The notes: generated by a model not told the origin, from the sequence alone. 64,000 bases of DNA from Rouxiella chamberiensis (GCF_026967475.1 NZ_CP114058.1:3534001-3598000); one strand, 5' to 3'. Positions 43,965 to 56,844 are shown, counted from the stretch's first letter. Made by a program: numbers and translations.

Positions 43965-45185
43965 TTATTTCTTGGCAGCGTTCAGTGCACGGATGCGTGA
44001 AGAGAGCGAGAACAGACGAATGAAGCCGCCAGCGTGGCTGTGGTCGTAAACTTCGTCTTCGCCGAAGGTCGCAAACTCTTCGGAGTACATGCTGTCTGGT
44101 GATTTTTTCTGGATTGCCGTCGCGGTACCTTTATACAGCTTGATAACGACTTCACCGTTCACGTCCTGCGCCAGAGAGTCGGCAGCGGCCTGAATGGACT
44201 CGCGCAGTGGTGCGAACCAGCGACCATCGTAAACCACGTATGACATTTCCTGGCCCAGCTGCTCACGCCATTTGAAGCTGTCACGGTCCAGAACCAGCTG
44301 CTCGATGCCACGCAGTGCCGCCATCATGATGGTGCCGCCCGGGGTTTCGTAGCAACCGCGAGACTTGATGCCGACCAGACGGTTTTCAACGATGTCGATA
44401 CGACCAACGCCGTGCTTGACGCCCAAATTGTTCAGCGCTTCCAGACATTTGAACGGGCTCAGTTCCTGACCGTTCACGCCAACGACTTCGCCTTTTTCTA
44501 CCTTGATAGTGACAAGCTCGGCTTCGTCCGGTGCATCTTCAGGTGCAACGGTCCATGCCCAGCAGTCTTTGTTCGGGGCATTCCACGGGCTTTCCAGCAC
44601 GCCGCCTTCGGTAGAGATGTGCCATGCGTTTTCGTCACGGCTGTAGATTTTCTCAAGAGACGCAGTGGTCTTGATGTTACGCTCTTTCAGGTAATCCAGC
44701 AGCGCTTCACGGGAACGCAGGTCCCACTCACGCCACGGCGCAACCACTTTCAGCTGAGGTGCCAGTGCGGTGTAGGTCGTTTCGAAACGCACCTGGTCGT
44801 TACCTTTACCGGTCGCACCGTGACATACGGCATCTGCACCGACTTTCAGCGCCAGCTCGACCTGAGCCTTGGCGATTAATGGACGTGCCATCGAGGTGCC
44901 CAGCAGGTAAGTTCCTTCGTACAGTGCACCGCTTTTCAGAACCGGATACACGTAGTCTTTGATGAACTCTTCACGCAGGTCGACCACGTGACATTCAGAC
45001 GCACCGGTATCCAGCGCTTTCTGCTCGATGCCTTCCAGATCCGCCTGGTCCTGACCAATGTTGGCAACGAATGCCACCACTTCACAGTTACCGTAGTTCT
45101 CTTTCAACCAGGGAATGATAGCCGACGTATCCAGACCGCCTGAATAAGCGAGTACGATTTTGCTGATGCCTTGAGTTGCTGCCAT
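43965..45185 (-). CDS. argG: Argininosuccinate synthase
   Basis: Joins citrulline and aspartate with ATP to form argininosuccinate. The product has 406 residues with the PP-loop ATP site AYSGGLDTS (13-21) and the family motifs [13 protein letters not shown] and [11 protein letters not shown]. This is the short (about 400-residue) ArgG type, unlike the 447-residue protein of E. coli, whose argG is not linked to argCBH. The ATG at 45185 has AAGGAAA before it. The 143-base leader after argB contains no obvious terminator, so it should be read from the argC promoter. No second ARG box was recognised directly in front of it. Confidence 0.97.
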   Translation of the reverse strand: MAATQGISKIVLAYSGGLDTSAIIPWLKENYGNCEVVAFVANIGQDQADLEGIEQKALDTGASECHVVDLREEFIKDYVYPVLKSGALYEGTYLLGTSMARPLIAKAQVELALKVGADAVCHGATGKGNDQVRFETTYTALAPQLKVVAPWREWDLRSREALLDYLKERNIKTTASLEKIYSRDENAWHISTEGGVLESPWNAPNKDCWAWTVAPEDAPDEAELVTIKVEKGEVVGVNGQELSPFKCLEALNNLGVKHGVGRIDIVENRLVGIKSRGCYETPGGTIMMAALRGIEQLVLDRDSFKWREQLGQEMSYVVYDGRWFAPLRESIQAAADSLAQDVNGEVVIKLYKGTATAIQKKSPDSMYSEEFATFGEDEVYDHSHAGGFIRLFSLSSRIRALNAAKK

Positions 45186-45355
45186 GATAATTTCCTTAAA
45201 AATTTCTGATTCCGCGACGTCTTTCGTCGTGATTTTTTAAAATTTGCTCAACCTTTTACCCAGGTGACCGGCTTGCAGCATGTTCGTTAATTCCGATGAA
45301 CCGATAGGAGTCAGTGACTCGGGTTCAACACTGCGAAGCCAAAGACGCCGGGTTA

Positions 45356-46129
45356 TCAGGCAAGAATTCGGGTGCCGATGGCGATACCGTTGAACAGTGC
45401 AGGAAGTTGCTCCGCATTGCGCCAGCTGGCGATATCCACCGGACGACCCAGTGAACGCGCGGCATCCAGTGCGGCGTTGACTTTCACAATCATGCCGTCG
45501 GTGATAATGCCCAGTTCAATCATCTCCTGCGCTTTTTCGGCCGTCATTTCCGGCACGCGCTGACCATTGCCATCAAGGATCCCGCTGACATCGGACAGCA
45601 GAATCAAGTCGGCACCCAGAGTCGCGGCCAGCGCTGTGGCGGCCTGATCGGCATTGACGTTCATCAGCGCGCCGTCGGCGGTGATGCCGATAGAGCTGAC
45701 GATAGGCAGATAACCCGCCGAGGTCAGCGTATTGATAAGCGCCGGCGAACCCGCTTCGGCCTTACCCACAAAGCCCAGCTCGTCGCTCAGCTGCGTCACG
45801 CTGACAGAACCGCCGTCGGCCAGAGACAGCCCGACCGCATTGATATTGTTCTTCACCGCCCACGAAAGCAGCGTCTTGTTGGCGCTACCCGCCAGCGCAC
45901 CCGTAATGATGTCAATCTGGTCTGCTGGCGTCACACGCAGGCCCGACTTCTTGACCACCGGTAGGTTGAGACGATTCATCAGGTCATCGACCAGATAGCC
46001 ACCGCCGTGAACGATCACCAGAGGACGTTGAAATTCCTGACGATAGGCAACCAGCGCCATGAACAAACGCTCGAGCGCCTCTTCATTGTCGAGCAACACG
46101 CCGCCTAATTTAATGACCAAAGGATTCAT
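45356..46129 (-). CDS. argB: N-acetylglutamate kinase
   Basis: Second enzyme of arginine synthesis, phosphorylating N-acetylglutamate. The 257-residue amino-acid-kinase-fold protein starts [23 protein letters not shown]. It has the glycine loop [11 protein letters not shown], the substrate region [16 protein letters not shown], and the lysine-containing [15 protein letters not shown]. The upstream in-frame GTG at 46138 would add three residues; homology and the ATG favour 46129. Enterobacterial ArgB of this type is not feedback-inhibited by arginine. The 146-base gap after argC has no gene. Confidence 0.97.
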   Translation of the reverse strand: MNPLVIKLGGVLLDNEEALERLFMALVAYRQEFQRPLVIVHGGGYLVDDLMNRLNLPVVKKSGLRVTPADQIDIITGALAGSANKTLLSWAVKNNINAVGLSLADGGSVSVTQLSDELGFVGKAEAGSPALINTLTSAGYLPIVSSIGITADGALMNVNADQAATALAATLGADLILLSDVSGILDGNGQRVPEMTAEKAQEMIELGIITDGMIVKVNAALDAARSLGRPVDIASWRNAEQLPALFNGIAIGTRILA

Positions 46130-46275
46130 TCTGTTCACACCTGTCGTAGTCGGAAATGGTGAAGTTATTTCTAATTTACCATCCCTGAGTCGATGAAGAA
46201 ATGCTCGGAGGGTGGTGATTTTTCTTTTTCGACAATGAATGGTTTTTCACATTCACTGCCGATTTATGCAATTTA

Positions 46276-47280
46276 TTATACCAGCGACGTTGATTCAGGG
46301 AAACCAAATCTGAGATTCAGACACTGAACAGCCTGTGCAGACGCGCCTTTAAGCAGATTATCTTCGGCGGCCACAACGATGACGTGCTCGCCCTGCACTG
46401 CATAACCGATATCGCAGAACGGCAGACCCACCACGTTTTTCAATGCCGGCATGCCTTTGTCATAAAGGCGAACCATCGGTTTGTCTTTGTAGGCGCTCTG
46501 GAAGGCGTCGGCAACCTGCTCGGCGCTGACGCCCGGCTTCAGACGGCAGGTGGTCGTCGACAAGATACCGCGCGGGAAGCTGCCCAGATGCGGGGTAAAG
46601 ATAACCGGTGTGCCGAGATGGGTTGAGATTTCAGGATGATGACGGTGATTGAACACGCCATAGGCTTGAAGACTGACTTCGCAGAAACTGGTGCCGAGGC
46701 TGGCTTTACGCCCTGCGCCGCTAACGCCGCTGGTGGCGTTGATAACCGGCCATTGATCCTGATTCAGCAGACCTTTCTCGAGCAGCGGTTTAATCGACAG
46801 CTGCGCGGCAGTCGGGTAGCAACCCGGCACGGCAATCAGCTGCGCGTCTTTCAGTTTATCCGCCTGCCACTCGGCCAGACCGTATACGGCCTTATCGAGC
46901 CAATCCTGATGCTGATGCTCGAAACCGTAGAACTGGGTGTAGAACGCCGGGTCTTTCACACGGAACGCGCCGGAGAGGTCGAATACGGTGCAACCGGCGG
47001 CCAGGAATTGCGGGGCCAGGTCATGGCTGACTTCATGCGCGGTCGCCAAAAAGACGACATCTACACCTTTGGCCGCTTCTGCAACGTTTTCCAGAGGTAA
47101 AACAGGCAGATCGATAATGCCCTTCAGCTGCGGATGCAGATCGGAAAGCAACTTTCCTGCATCTGCACTTTGCGCTGAAACCGTTAAACCGGTTATGTTC
47201 ATATGTGGGTGACGATTCAGGTAAAGCGCAAGCTCTGCGCCTGCATAACCGGTGGCACCAACAATCAGCGTATTCAACAT
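46276..47280 (-). CDS. argC: N-acetyl-gamma-glutamyl-phosphate reductase
   Basis: NADPH-dependent reductase making N-acetylglutamate semialdehyde, third step to arginine. 334 residues, as in E. coli, with the Rossmann site [17 protein letters not shown] and the catalytic cysteine C154 in [16 protein letters not shown] and the C-terminal [13 protein letters not shown] are typical. The ATG at 47280 is the first gene of argCBGH, divergent from argE across a control region with two ARG boxes. Confidence 0.98.
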   Translation of the reverse strand: MLNTLIVGATGYAGAELALYLNRHPHMNITGLTVSAQSADAGKLLSDLHPQLKGIIDLPVLPLENVAEAAKGVDVVFLATAHEVSHDLAPQFLAAGCTVFDLSGAFRVKDPAFYTQFYGFEHQHQDWLDKAVYGLAEWQADKLKDAQLIAVPGCYPTAAQLSIKPLLEKGLLNQDQWPVINATSGVSGAGRKASLGTSFCEVSLQAYGVFNHRHHPEISTHLGTPVIFTPHLGSFPRGILSTTTCRLKPGVSAEQVADAFQSAYKDKPMVRLYDKGMPALKNVVGLPFCDIGYAVQGEHVIVVAAEDNLLKGASAQAVQCLNLRFGFPESTSLV

Positions 47281-47420
47281 GGGCTCAGTTCACCTTCTTT
47301 TCAAAAATAGAGGGCTCACTGCGTTTATTACGCCAGAAGCCCGCGAAATTCAGCCTGTTCGTCACATGATGACTTTTGTGGAGACCCCGCGCATTTCGAG
47401 GTTTCCTTACGAACCGGCTT

Positions 47421-47459
47421 AATGTATTTTTATTCACATTAAATGCATGAATATTTATA
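47421..47459. promoter_or_regulatory. Two ARG boxes (ArgR operator) between argC and argE
   Basis: Two 18-base elements at 47421-47438 (TGTAT-TTTT-ATTCA core) and 47442-47459 (TGCAT-GAAT-ATTTA core) match the TGAAT-N4-ATTCA consensus in nine and eight of ten key positions. Their centres are 21 bases apart with a 3-base gap, the standard layout for hexameric ArgR. The operator would control both divergent arms of the cluster. Confidence 0.85.
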
Positions 47460-47484
47460 TTACCCTAACCAAAGGCTGTCAACA

Positions 47485-48636
47485 GTGAAGATGAAATTAC
47501 CTCCATTTATTGAGCTATACCGTGCGTTAATCGCTACGCCATCGATCAGCGCCACCGACAGCGCACTGGATCAGAGTAATGAAACCCTAATCAACTTGCT
47601 GGCAGGCTGGTTTACCGATTTGGGCTTCAAGGTCGAGATTCAGCCGGTCCCCAATACGCGTAATAAATTCAACATGCTGGCCAGCATCGGTGAAGGTGCC
47701 GGAGGCTTGCTGCTGGCAGGTCATACCGATACCGTGCCGTTCGACGACGGCCGCTGGACGCGCGACCCGTTCACGCTGACGGAACACGAAAACCGTCTGT
47801 ACGGTCTCGGAACGGCCGACATGAAAGGGTTCTTTGCCTTTATTGTCGACGCACTGCGTGATATCGATACCGCCAAGCTCGGCAAACCGCTCTATATTCT
47901 GGCCACCGCCGACGAAGAGACCACGATGGCGGGCGCGAGCTATTTCGCTAAAACCTCGTCGATTCGCCCTGAATGCGCCATTATCGGCGAACCCACGTCG
48001 CTCAAACCCGTACGCGCGCACAAAGGCCATATTTCCAATGCCATTCGCATTACCGGTCAGTCGGGCCATTCCAGCGATCCTTCGCGCGGCATCAATGCCA
48101 TCGAACTGATGCATGAATCCATTACCCATCTGATGGATCTGCGCAAGACGCTGCAAACGCGCTATAACCACAGCGGCTTTGCCATTCCCTATCCCACCAT
48201 GAACTTCGGGCACATCAACGGGGGCGACGCCGCCAACCGCATCTGCGCCTGCTGCGAACTGCATATGGATATTCGCCCGCTGCCGGGGCTTACGCTGTCA
48301 GATTTGGATGAATTGCTTAACGAAGCACTCGAACCCGTCAGCAGCCGCTGGCCGGGCCGGGTGGCGATTGAACAGCTGCATCCGCCGATTCCGGGCTATG
48401 AATGTCCGCCGGATCATCGTCTGGTGCAGGTGGTAGAAAAGCTGCTCGGCACGGAAACCGAAATCGTGAACTACTGTACCGAAGCGCCGTTTATTCAGGA
48501 ACTATGCCCGACGCTGGTTCTTGGACCGGGGTCCATCGATCAGGCGCATCAGCCCGATGAATACATTGATATGGCCTTTATCAAGCCGACCCGCGAGCTG
48601 ATAACCCAGGTCGTGCACCACTTCTGCCATCATTGA
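47485..48636 (+). CDS. argE: Acetylornithine deacetylase
   Basis: Zinc metallohydrolase (M20 family) that releases ornithine from N-acetylornithine, fifth step to arginine. From GTG 47485 (reading [15 protein letters not shown]) the protein has 383 residues, the E. coli length. An ATG at 47491 is two codons later, and the frame is open to 47443 through the ARG boxes, which rules that start out. Metal ligands and motifs: [34 protein letters not shown], and the dimerisation lid with [13 protein letters not shown] lies nine bases before the GTG. Divergent from argC; a terminator follows. Confidence 0.96.
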   Translation: MKMKLPPFIELYRALIATPSISATDSALDQSNETLINLLAGWFTDLGFKVEIQPVPNTRNKFNMLASIGEGAGGLLLAGHTDTVPFDDGRWTRDPFTLTEHENRLYGLGTADMKGFFAFIVDALRDIDTAKLGKPLYILATADEETTMAGASYFAKTSSIRPECAIIGEPTSLKPVRAHKGHISNAIRITGQSGHSSDPSRGINAIELMHESITHLMDLRKTLQTRYNHSGFAIPYPTMNFGHINGGDAANRICACCELHMDIRPLPGLTLSDLDELLNEALEPVSSRWPGRVAIEQLHPPIPGYECPPDHRLVQVVEKLLGTETEIVNYCTEAPFIQELCPTLVLGPGSIDQAHQPDEYIDMAFIKPTRELITQVVHHFCHH

Positions 48637-48936
48637 TGCCTGTTCTTGTTAAATATTTGTAACTAAAAAGGGCATCTTGTGATGCCCTTTGATATTGTAC
48701 AAAAGGTCCGATTAGCCACACTAATAACCTACCGGCTGTAATTAAATTTCTCCCACTTTCTTCGATTCAGCATTTTTGTAATGAGAAAATTGGGGTTTTT
48801 ACGGTAAGTTCCTACAGTACTAAATTTGGACGATTGCAAATTGCCATGAAGGCGGAATGAAAAAAGCCTGAAGGCTTTACGGGTGAACGTTATTTACAAG
48901 ACATAAAAATCATACAAGAAACGGGTCAGAGGTAAT
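48637..48936 (+). other. Intergenic region between argE and ppc
   Basis: 300 bases. The first part holds the argE terminator. A small hairpin AAAGCC-TGAA-GGCTTT is at 48863-48878 in the ppc leader, and the region between is AT-rich, consistent with the ppc promoter. No gene is supported. Confidence 0.5.
48667..48690 (+). terminator. Terminator-like hairpin after argE
   Basis: AAAGGGCATC-TTGT-GATGCCCTTT, a perfect 10-base stem about 30 bases after the argE stop, followed by only a short T-rich tail. Confidence 0.7.
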
Positions 48937-51582
48937 ATGAACGAACAATATTCCGCAATGCGAAGTAATGTCAGCACGTTGGGTAAACTGCTTGGTGAAA
49001 CGATCAAGGACACTCTGGGAGAACAGGTTCTCGATCGCGTGGAGAAAATCCGCAAACTTTCCAAATCCTCACGTGCCGGAAATGAGGCCGATCGTCAGGA
49101 GTTGCTGACGACGCTGCAAAATCTTTCCAATGACGAATTACTGCCGGTTGCTCGCGCCTTCAGTCAGTTTCTGAATCTGACCAACGTGGCCGAGCAGTAT
49201 CACAGCATCTCCCCGCATGGCGAAGCGGCCAGCAATCCTGAAGCACTGGCGCAGCTGATTGAACGTCTGAAATCGAAAAATCTTTCTGATCAGCAACTGC
49301 GTGACGCCGTTGAACAGCTGTCCATCGAGCTGGTATTAACCGCGCACCCTACTGAAATTGCTCGTCGTACCCTGATCCACAAGCTTGTCGAAATCAATAA
49401 CTGCCTGAAACAGCTCGACCATAACGACCTGGCCGATTACGAACGCAAACAGATCATGCGCCGTCTGCGCCAGCTGATTGCCCAGTCGTGGCATACCGAT
49501 GAAATCCGTAAAATCCGCCCGACGCCGGTGGATGAAGCCAAATGGGGCTTTGCGGTGGTCGAAAACAGCCTGTGGGAAGGCGTGCCTGCTTTCCTGCGCG
49601 AATTGAACGAGCAGCTTGAAACCTCGCTCGACTACAAGATGCCGGTGGAAGCCGTGCCGGTGCGTTTCACCTCCTGGATGGGCGGCGATCGCGACGGCAA
49701 CCCGAATGTGACGGCCGCCATTACCCGCCACGTGCTGCAACTGAGCCGCTGGAAGGCGACCGACCTGTTCCTGCGCGATATTCACGTGCTGATTTCCGAA
49801 CTGTCGATGACCGAAGCGACGCCGGAACTGCGCGAACTGGCCGGTGGCGAAGACGTGGTCGAACCGTATCGCACCATCATGAAAAATATCCGCACCCAGC
49901 TTTTATCGACGCAGGCGTATCTCGAGGCGCGTCTCGAGGGCGAAACCCTGCCGCGTCCGAAAGACTTGCTGGTGAACAATGACCAGCTCTGGGAACCGCT
50001 CTACGCCTGTTATCAGTCTTTGCAGGCCTGCAATATGGGCATTATCGCCAACGGCCAGCTGCTCGACACCCTGCGCCGTGTGCGCTGCTTCGGCGTGCCG
50101 TTGGTACGTATCGATATTCGTCAGGAAAGCACCCGCCACACCGATGCCATCGCCGAAATCACCCGTTTCCTTGGGCTTGGCGATTACGAAAGCTGGTCGG
50201 AAAATGACAAACAGGCATTTCTGATTCGTGAGTTGAACTCTGCGCGTCCGCTGGTTCCGCGCAAATGGACGCCAAGCCCTGAAACCAAGGAAGTCCTCGA
50301 CACCTGTCAGGTTGCTGCCGAAGCACCGGAAGGGTCGATTGCCGCCTATGTTATCTCGATGGCGCGCACGCCGTCGGACGTGCTGGCCGTGCATCTGCTG
50401 CTGAAAGAAGCCGGATGCCCGTTTGCGATGCCGGTCGCCCCGCTGTTTGAAACTCTTGATGACCTGAACAATGCCGATTCCGTCATGACCCAGTTGCTGA
50501 GTATCGACTGGTATCGCGGCTTTATACAGGGCAAGCAGATGGTCATGATTGGCTATTCCGATTCCGCAAAAGATGCGGGCGTGATGGCCGCCTCCTGGGC
50601 GCAGTATCGCGCGCAGGACGCACTTATCAAGACCTGCGAGAAAGCCGGTGTACTGCTGACGCTGTTCCACGGTCGCGGCGGTTCTATCGGACGCGGCGGC
50701 GCGCCTGCACATGCCGCCCTGCTGTCACAACCGCCGGGCAGCCTGAAAGGCGGTCTGCGAGTCACCGAACAGGGCGAGATGATCCGCTTCAAATACGGCC
50801 TGCCGGAAGTCACCATCAGCAGCCTTGCGCTGTATACCGGTGCCATTCTCGAAGCCAACCTGTTGCCGCCGCCCGAGCCGAAAGCGGCGTGGGTCGAGGT
50901 TATGGACCAGCTTTCCGAGGTTTCCTGCACCATGTATCGCGGCTATGTGCGCGAGAACAAAGACTTCGTGCCGTACTTCCGCTCGGCCACGCCGGAGCAG
51001 GAGCTGGCCAAGCTGCCACTGGGTTCACGTCCTGCCAAGCGTAAAGCCAGCGGCGGCGTCGAAAGTCTGCGTGCCATTCCGTGGATTTTCGCCTGGACCC
51101 AAAACCGCCTGATGCTACCCGCCTGGCTCGGCGCAGGTGCCGGTCTGCAAGCCGTGGTCGATGGCGGTAAGCGCGATGTGCTCGAGTCAATGTGCCGCGA
51201 CTGGCCGTTCTTCTCCACACGTATCGGCATGCTGGAAATGGTGTTTGCCAAGGCCGACCTGTGGCTCGCGGAATACTACGACCAACGTCTGGTCAGCAAA
51301 GACCTGTGGCCACTGGGTCAGCAGCTGCGCGACCAGCTGAGCAGCGACATCAAAGTGGTACTCGCCATCGCCAACGATGATCACCTGATGGCCGACCTGC
51401 CGTGGATTGCCGAATCCATCGCGCTGCGCAACGTTTATACCGACCCGCTGAACGTCTTGCAGGCCGAGTTGCTGCACCGTTCGCGTCTGCTCGAAGAGCA
51501 AGGCGAGCTGGATGCCCGCGTCGAGCAGGCGCTGATGGTCACCATCGCCGGTGTTGCCGCCGGCATGCGCAATACCGGCTAA
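48937..51582 (+). CDS. ppc: Phosphoenolpyruvate carboxylase
   Basis: Main anaplerotic enzyme: carboxylates PEP with bicarbonate to oxaloacetate, activated by acetyl-CoA and fructose-1,6-bisphosphate and inhibited by aspartate and malate. All 881 residues are present (E. coli 883). The catalytic histidine signature LVLTAHPTE is at H137, the second signature is [13 protein letters not shown], the glycine-rich [14 protein letters not shown] loop is near residue 580, and the invariant C-terminus MRNTG supplies part of the inhibitor site. ATG 48937 follows CAGAGGTAAT. In E. coli several genes lie between ppc and metF; here only the ERIC array separates them. Confidence 0.98.
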   Translation: MNEQYSAMRSNVSTLGKLLGETIKDTLGEQVLDRVEKIRKLSKSSRAGNEADRQELLTTLQNLSNDELLPVARAFSQFLNLTNVAEQYHSISPHGEAASNPEALAQLIERLKSKNLSDQQLRDAVEQLSIELVLTAHPTEIARRTLIHKLVEINNCLKQLDHNDLADYERKQIMRRLRQLIAQSWHTDEIRKIRPTPVDEAKWGFAVVENSLWEGVPAFLRELNEQLETSLDYKMPVEAVPVRFTSWMGGDRDGNPNVTAAITRHVLQLSRWKATDLFLRDIHVLISELSMTEATPELRELAGGEDVVEPYRTIMKNIRTQLLSTQAYLEARLEGETLPRPKDLLVNNDQLWEPLYACYQSLQACNMGIIANGQLLDTLRRVRCFGVPLVRIDIRQESTRHTDAIAEITRFLGLGDYESWSENDKQAFLIRELNSARPLVPRKWTPSPETKEVLDTCQVAAEAPEGSIAAYVISMARTPSDVLAVHLLLKEAGCPFAMPVAPLFETLDDLNNADSVMTQLLSIDWYRGFIQGKQMVMIGYSDSAKDAGVMAASWAQYRAQDALIKTCEKAGVLLTLFHGRGGSIGRGGAPAHAALLSQPPGSLKGGLRVTEQGEMIRFKYGLPEVTISSLALYTGAILEANLLPPPEPKAAWVEVMDQLSEVSCTMYRGYVRENKDFVPYFRSATPEQELAKLPLGSRPAKRKASGGVESLRAIPWIFAWTQNRLMLPAWLGAGAGLQAVVDGGKRDVLESMCRDWPFFSTRIGMLEMVFAKADLWLAEYYDQRLVSKDLWPLGQQLRDQLSSDIKVVLAIANDDHLMADLPWIAESIALRNVYTDPLNVLQAELLHRSRLLEEQGELDARVEQALMVTIAGVAAGMRNTG

Positions 51583-51603
51583 TTCCCTTTCCCTTTCAAC
51601 GTC

Positions 51604-51633
51604 AAAACCCGGCTCTCAAGGCCGGGTTTTTTT
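51604..51633 (+). terminator. Terminator after ppc
   Basis: AACCCGGC / GCCGGGTT stem with a seven-base loop and seven T, directly before the ERIC array. Confidence 0.88.
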
Positions 51634-51643
51634 ATGCTGCTAC

Positions 51644-52995
<1,352 letters not shown>

Positions 52996-53012
52996 TTAAC
53001 GCGCTAACTTGT

Positions 53013-53044
53013 AAGCGTCTAGACGTCTAAACGTATGGATGTAA
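53013..53044 (-). promoter_or_regulatory. Met boxes upstream of metF
   Basis: Four consecutive 8-base units: AAGCGTCT, AGACGTCT (perfect consensus), AAACGTAT and GGATGTAA. MetJ dimers with S-adenosylmethionine bind such tandem boxes cooperatively and repress. Confidence 0.88.
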
Positions 53045-53149
53045 AATGCGCGAGTTTGGTTAAATAGTCAACACAAAAATGGTGTCGGCGGATGATTAAT
53101 CTTCAACCAGATTGAGGGAATTTCAAGCAGAAGGGGAGAGGCAGGAATT

Positions 53150-53174
53150 CCCCTGCGCCGAGGATGCGCAGGGG
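53150..53174 (-). terminator. Hairpin after metL
   Basis: CCCCTGCGC / GCGCAGGGG, a 9-base GC-rich stem starting seven bases past the metL stop. No U-run follows on the minus strand, so it may stabilise the 3' end or only slow the polymerase. Confidence 0.55.
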
Positions 53175-53180
53175 GAAAAA

Positions 53181-55616
53181 TTAAAGCAGCTGGGTCAATC
53201 GGTTAAGGTCAGACTGGATGGCACCGGCCGTGACATCGCGGCCTGCGCCGGGTCCGCGGATAACCAGCGGATTATCGCGATACCAGCGACTTTCGATAGC
53301 AAAAACATTGTCGCAAGGCAGCAGAGAAGCCAGAGGATGGTCGTCGCGCACGGCTTCAACACCCACACGCGCCTTGCCATTGGCATCGAAACGGGCAACG
53401 TAGCGCAGCACCAATCCCATCTCTCTTGCCGCTTCCAGACGTTGCAGCATCTGCTCGTTAAGCTCGTCGCCGCCTTCGAAGAACTGATCCACGGAGCCGT
53501 TTTCACATCCCTGCGGCACCAGCGATTCGACACGTACCTGATTCGGTTCAATGTCGTAACCTGCCTCACGCGCTAGAATCACCAGTTTGCGCATGACGTC
53601 CTGACCGGACAGGTCAACGCGCGGATCGGGTTCTGTCAGCCCCTGTTGCCAGGCTAAATCCACCAGCTCGGTGAAAGGCTGCGTACCGTCAAATTGCAGG
53701 AACAGCCACGATAACGTGCCGGAAAAGATCCCGCTTATCGCCAGAATGCTGTCACCGCTTTCACGTAAATCGCGCACGGTATGGTTTACGGGCAAACCTG
53801 CCCCTACGGTCGCGTTGTAAAGCCAGTGGCTGCCGGTTTTGGCAAAGGCATCGCGAATCTGGCGATACTGATTGCTGCACGAGGCACCCGCGACCTTGTT
53901 GGCGCTGATGACATGGAAACCGTAGCTCGCGAAATCCAGATACTGATCGGCCAACTCGGCGCTGGCGGTGACGTCGAGTACCACCAGGTCGTCGAAGGGA
54001 TGCGCGCGCATCCACAGGAACAGAGACTCTTCGTCATGTTCGCGCGCTTCATCGTCATAGAAAGCCAGTGCGCGGCTGGCGTCGAGTCCATCATAACTTA
54101 GCAGACTGCGCTTGCTGTCGACCACGCCCGCCAACACGAATTCAAAACCGCTGCGGGCCGAAATGTTTTTCTGCTCGCGGGCAAACAGCTCAAGCCAGCG
54201 CGAACCGATATTACCTTTGCCAAACAGCATCAGACCGATGCGTTTTTCGGCGCGGAACAGCGTCTTATGCAGGCCTTGCACCAGATTTTCGGTAGGGCCT
54301 ACGCGCAGCACGGCGACGAGGCTGATATCGTCCTCGGCCTGCCAGACGAATTCTACCGGCTGGTCTTTCAATTCCTGATAGAAACGGTGGCTGTGCAGCG
54401 GGTTTTTACAGACGCCCGCGCCCACGAGCGCCACCAGCGCCAAGCCTTCACGCAGTGTCAGACGCCCCGGCAGCGCGGCGTCTTCAAGCACCGCCAGCGC
54501 GCTGTTCACCACTTCGGAGGTGTAGCAGAGTTGCAGTTGATTGCGGTCGGCATGCACGCCGATAGCCAGCGGTTTAATCTGCGCGCGCTTGAGCAGCAGC
54601 TCGACGTCCTTGTGCGCATGGGCAAAATCGTGACCGGCGGCGATATCCAGTTCGATTAAACAGATGTCGTCGTGGCTGGTGACAATTTTCGCACCCGACC
54701 CGGAAGCCAGCACGCGTTCGATACGTGTCGAGCCTTGCTCCGGCTGATAGCTGCAGCGCAGTTGCAGGTCGATATCGCTGTTGGAAACAGGCTGCAACGT
54801 GCGGGTGTGCAGAACCGGCGCGGCCAGACGTGCCAGCTCGCTGGCCTCGTCGAGACGCAGCAGCGGCAGCAGACAGGCATCTTTCACTTTACGCGGGTCG
54901 GCGCTATACACCCCGGCCACGTCGCTCCAGATGGTGACGCGATGCACACCGGCCAGCGCACCAATCTGGGTGGCAGAGTAGTCACTGCCGTTACGGCCCA
55001 GCAGGACGGTTTCTCCGGCGTTGTTACGCGAGATAAAGCCGGTCACTACCAGATACTGATGAGGATGCTGCGCCAGCAATTGTTGCAGCAGCGGATAGGA
55101 GCGGCCTTCGTCAACCTGCGGCTGGGCGGCGCGCTCGGCACGCAGGAAGTCGCGGGCATCGAGCCATGCGGAAGGCAGATCTTTAATCGACAGCAGTGCC
55201 GACATCAGACGTGCGGACCAGACTTCACCCTGGCCGACGACTTCGGAATAGACCGCATCCGTCACCTTGCCGTCAAGCAGCACGGCCAGACGTTCAAGGT
55301 CATGAATAAAGGAGGCAATCAGCGGTTCGGCCATTTCGGCAGGCAGCAGCGCGGTAATCAGCTCACTCTGATAACGGCGCAGCGCCTGCTGCACCTGATG
55401 GGCGGATATTCTGTCGTTCTGACTGAGTTTCAGCCAGTTAATCAGCTGGTTGGTCGTGCTGCCTGCGGCAGAGACCACCATGATATCGCCAGGATTACCG
55501 TATTCGGCCATGATGCCTGCGACGCGAAGATAACACTTCGCATCGGCCAGACTGCTACCGCCAAACTTGTGTAACTGCCGACTTCCTGCCGGCGCTGCAA
55601 CCGCTATCGCACTCAT
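53181..55616 (-). CDS. metL: Bifunctional aspartokinase II / homoserine dehydrogenase II
   Basis: Fusion enzyme catalysing the first and third steps of the aspartate pathway for methionine; transcription, not feedback, controls it. The 811 residues (E. coli 810) begin MSAIAVAAPAGSRQLHKFGGSSLADAKCY, the kinase KFGGSSL motif. Kinase motifs LLGRNGSDYSATQIG and a degenerate regulatory middle region follow. The homoserine dehydrogenase part starts near residue 460 with LMLFGKGNIGSRWLELF (NAD(P) site) and has ISANKVAGA, VGAGLPV and EPDPRVDLSGQDVMRKLVILARE. Three bases after metB, so translation is coupled. Confidence 0.97.
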   Translation of the reverse strand: MSAIAVAAPAGSRQLHKFGGSSLADAKCYLRVAGIMAEYGNPGDIMVVSAAGSTTNQLINWLKLSQNDRISAHQVQQALRRYQSELITALLPAEMAEPLIASFIHDLERLAVLLDGKVTDAVYSEVVGQGEVWSARLMSALLSIKDLPSAWLDARDFLRAERAAQPQVDEGRSYPLLQQLLAQHPHQYLVVTGFISRNNAGETVLLGRNGSDYSATQIGALAGVHRVTIWSDVAGVYSADPRKVKDACLLPLLRLDEASELARLAAPVLHTRTLQPVSNSDIDLQLRCSYQPEQGSTRIERVLASGSGAKIVTSHDDICLIELDIAAGHDFAHAHKDVELLLKRAQIKPLAIGVHADRNQLQLCYTSEVVNSALAVLEDAALPGRLTLREGLALVALVGAGVCKNPLHSHRFYQELKDQPVEFVWQAEDDISLVAVLRVGPTENLVQGLHKTLFRAEKRIGLMLFGKGNIGSRWLELFAREQKNISARSGFEFVLAGVVDSKRSLLSYDGLDASRALAFYDDEAREHDEESLFLWMRAHPFDDLVVLDVTASAELADQYLDFASYGFHVISANKVAGASCSNQYRQIRDAFAKTGSHWLYNATVGAGLPVNHTVRDLRESGDSILAISGIFSGTLSWLFLQFDGTQPFTELVDLAWQQGLTEPDPRVDLSGQDVMRKLVILAREAGYDIEPNQVRVESLVPQGCENGSVDQFFEGGDELNEQMLQRLEAAREMGLVLRYVARFDANGKARVGVEAVRDDHPLASLLPCDNVFAIESRWYRDNPLVIRGPGAGRDVTAGAIQSDLNRLTQLL

Positions 55617-55619
55617 TAC

Positions 55620-56780
55620 TTACCTCTTTGCCGCCGACTGGAAAGCCTGTTCCAGATCGGCAATTAAATCTTCGCTATCTTCGAGACCGACAGACACTCG
55701 GAGCAGGCTGTCGGAGATCCCTGCGGCGGTACGTGCTTCCGGTGACATGCCCGCGTGTGTCATGGTTGCGGTATGTGAAATCAGGCTCTCGACGCCGCCC
55801 AGCGATTCGGCCAGCGTGAAAAGCTTCAGTTGCGCGAGGAAGTGACGCAGTTTTGCCTCGTCCCCGTTAAATTCGAAGCTTAGCATTGCGCCAAAACCAC
55901 TTTGCTGACGACGCGCAATGTCATGGCCCTGATTTTCCGGCAGGGAAGGATGATACAGCTTTTTAACCAACGATTGTTTCTGTAAATAAGCAACAATTGC
56001 CAGTGCATTTTCCTGCTGCTGTTTCACGCGCACGCCCACGGTGCGCAGGCCGCGCAGCAGGAGATAGCTGTCAAACGCCGCACCGGTCACGCCGATGTTG
56101 TTGCCCCACCAGGCGAGTTCTGTCGCGTGCTCGGCCGTTTTGGAAATCACGGTTCCCGCAACGATGTCCGAGTGACCATTCAGATATTTGGTACAGGAGT
56201 GGATGACAAGGTCGGCGCCCAGTTTCAGCGGCTGTTGCAGCACAGGGCTCAGGAAGGTGTTGTCGACCACCGCCAGCGCACCGGCATCGTGGGCGGCATC
56301 ACAAATTGCCTTGATATCGACGACACGCAGCAACGGATTGCTTGGGGTTTCGATAAGTACCAGCTTGGGCTGCTGCAAAAGGGCGGCACGCAGCGCCTCG
56401 GGGTCGCCCTGATCGACAAACAGCACGCGATAGGCACCGCGCCTGCTCAGGCTGTCGAACAGACGATAGCTGCCACCGTAGCAGTCATGCGGTGCCACCA
56501 GCAGGTCGCCCGGCTTGAGAAACACGGTGCACACCAGATGAATCGCCGACATTCCGCTGCTGGTCAGCACGGCACCCGCGCCTCCTTCCAGATCCGCCAA
56601 TGCACGCTGCACGATATCACGGGTAGGATTCCCGCGACGCGAGTAGTCATGAGCCCGTGGCTCGTTGAAATCGGCGAAATTATAGGTGCTGGAGAGGGTA
56701 ATCGGTGGAACAACACAGCCATACTGCTGGTCAATGTTGAGTCCACTGCTAACCGCGATTGTGCCTTGCTTGAGCGTCAT
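55620..56780 (-). CDS. metB: Cystathionine gamma-synthase
   Basis: PLP enzyme joining O-succinylhomoserine and cysteine into cystathionine for methionine synthesis. The 386-residue product matches E. coli MetB in length, with the PLP lysine K198 in SCTKYLNGHSD, the phosphate-binding SSGMSAI region, YSRRGNPTR and the C-terminal SLGGVESLI. The ATG at 56780 (MTLKQGTIAVSSG) follows GGGAGCAAC. It heads metBL and is divergent from metJ over a 417-base control region. Confidence 0.97.
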   Translation of the reverse strand: MTLKQGTIAVSSGLNIDQQYGCVVPPITLSSTYNFADFNEPRAHDYSRRGNPTRDIVQRALADLEGGAGAVLTSSGMSAIHLVCTVFLKPGDLLVAPHDCYGGSYRLFDSLSRRGAYRVLFVDQGDPEALRAALLQQPKLVLIETPSNPLLRVVDIKAICDAAHDAGALAVVDNTFLSPVLQQPLKLGADLVIHSCTKYLNGHSDIVAGTVISKTAEHATELAWWGNNIGVTGAAFDSYLLLRGLRTVGVRVKQQQENALAIVAYLQKQSLVKKLYHPSLPENQGHDIARRQQSGFGAMLSFEFNGDEAKLRHFLAQLKLFTLAESLGGVESLISHTATMTHAGMSPEARTAAGISDSLLRVSVGLEDSEDLIADLEQAFQSAAKR

Positions 56781-56844
56781 TATTGTTGCTCCCTGCCGGG
56801 GATGAAAAGAGGATGAGGGTGTAAAGATTAATCGTTAGCGGGAT

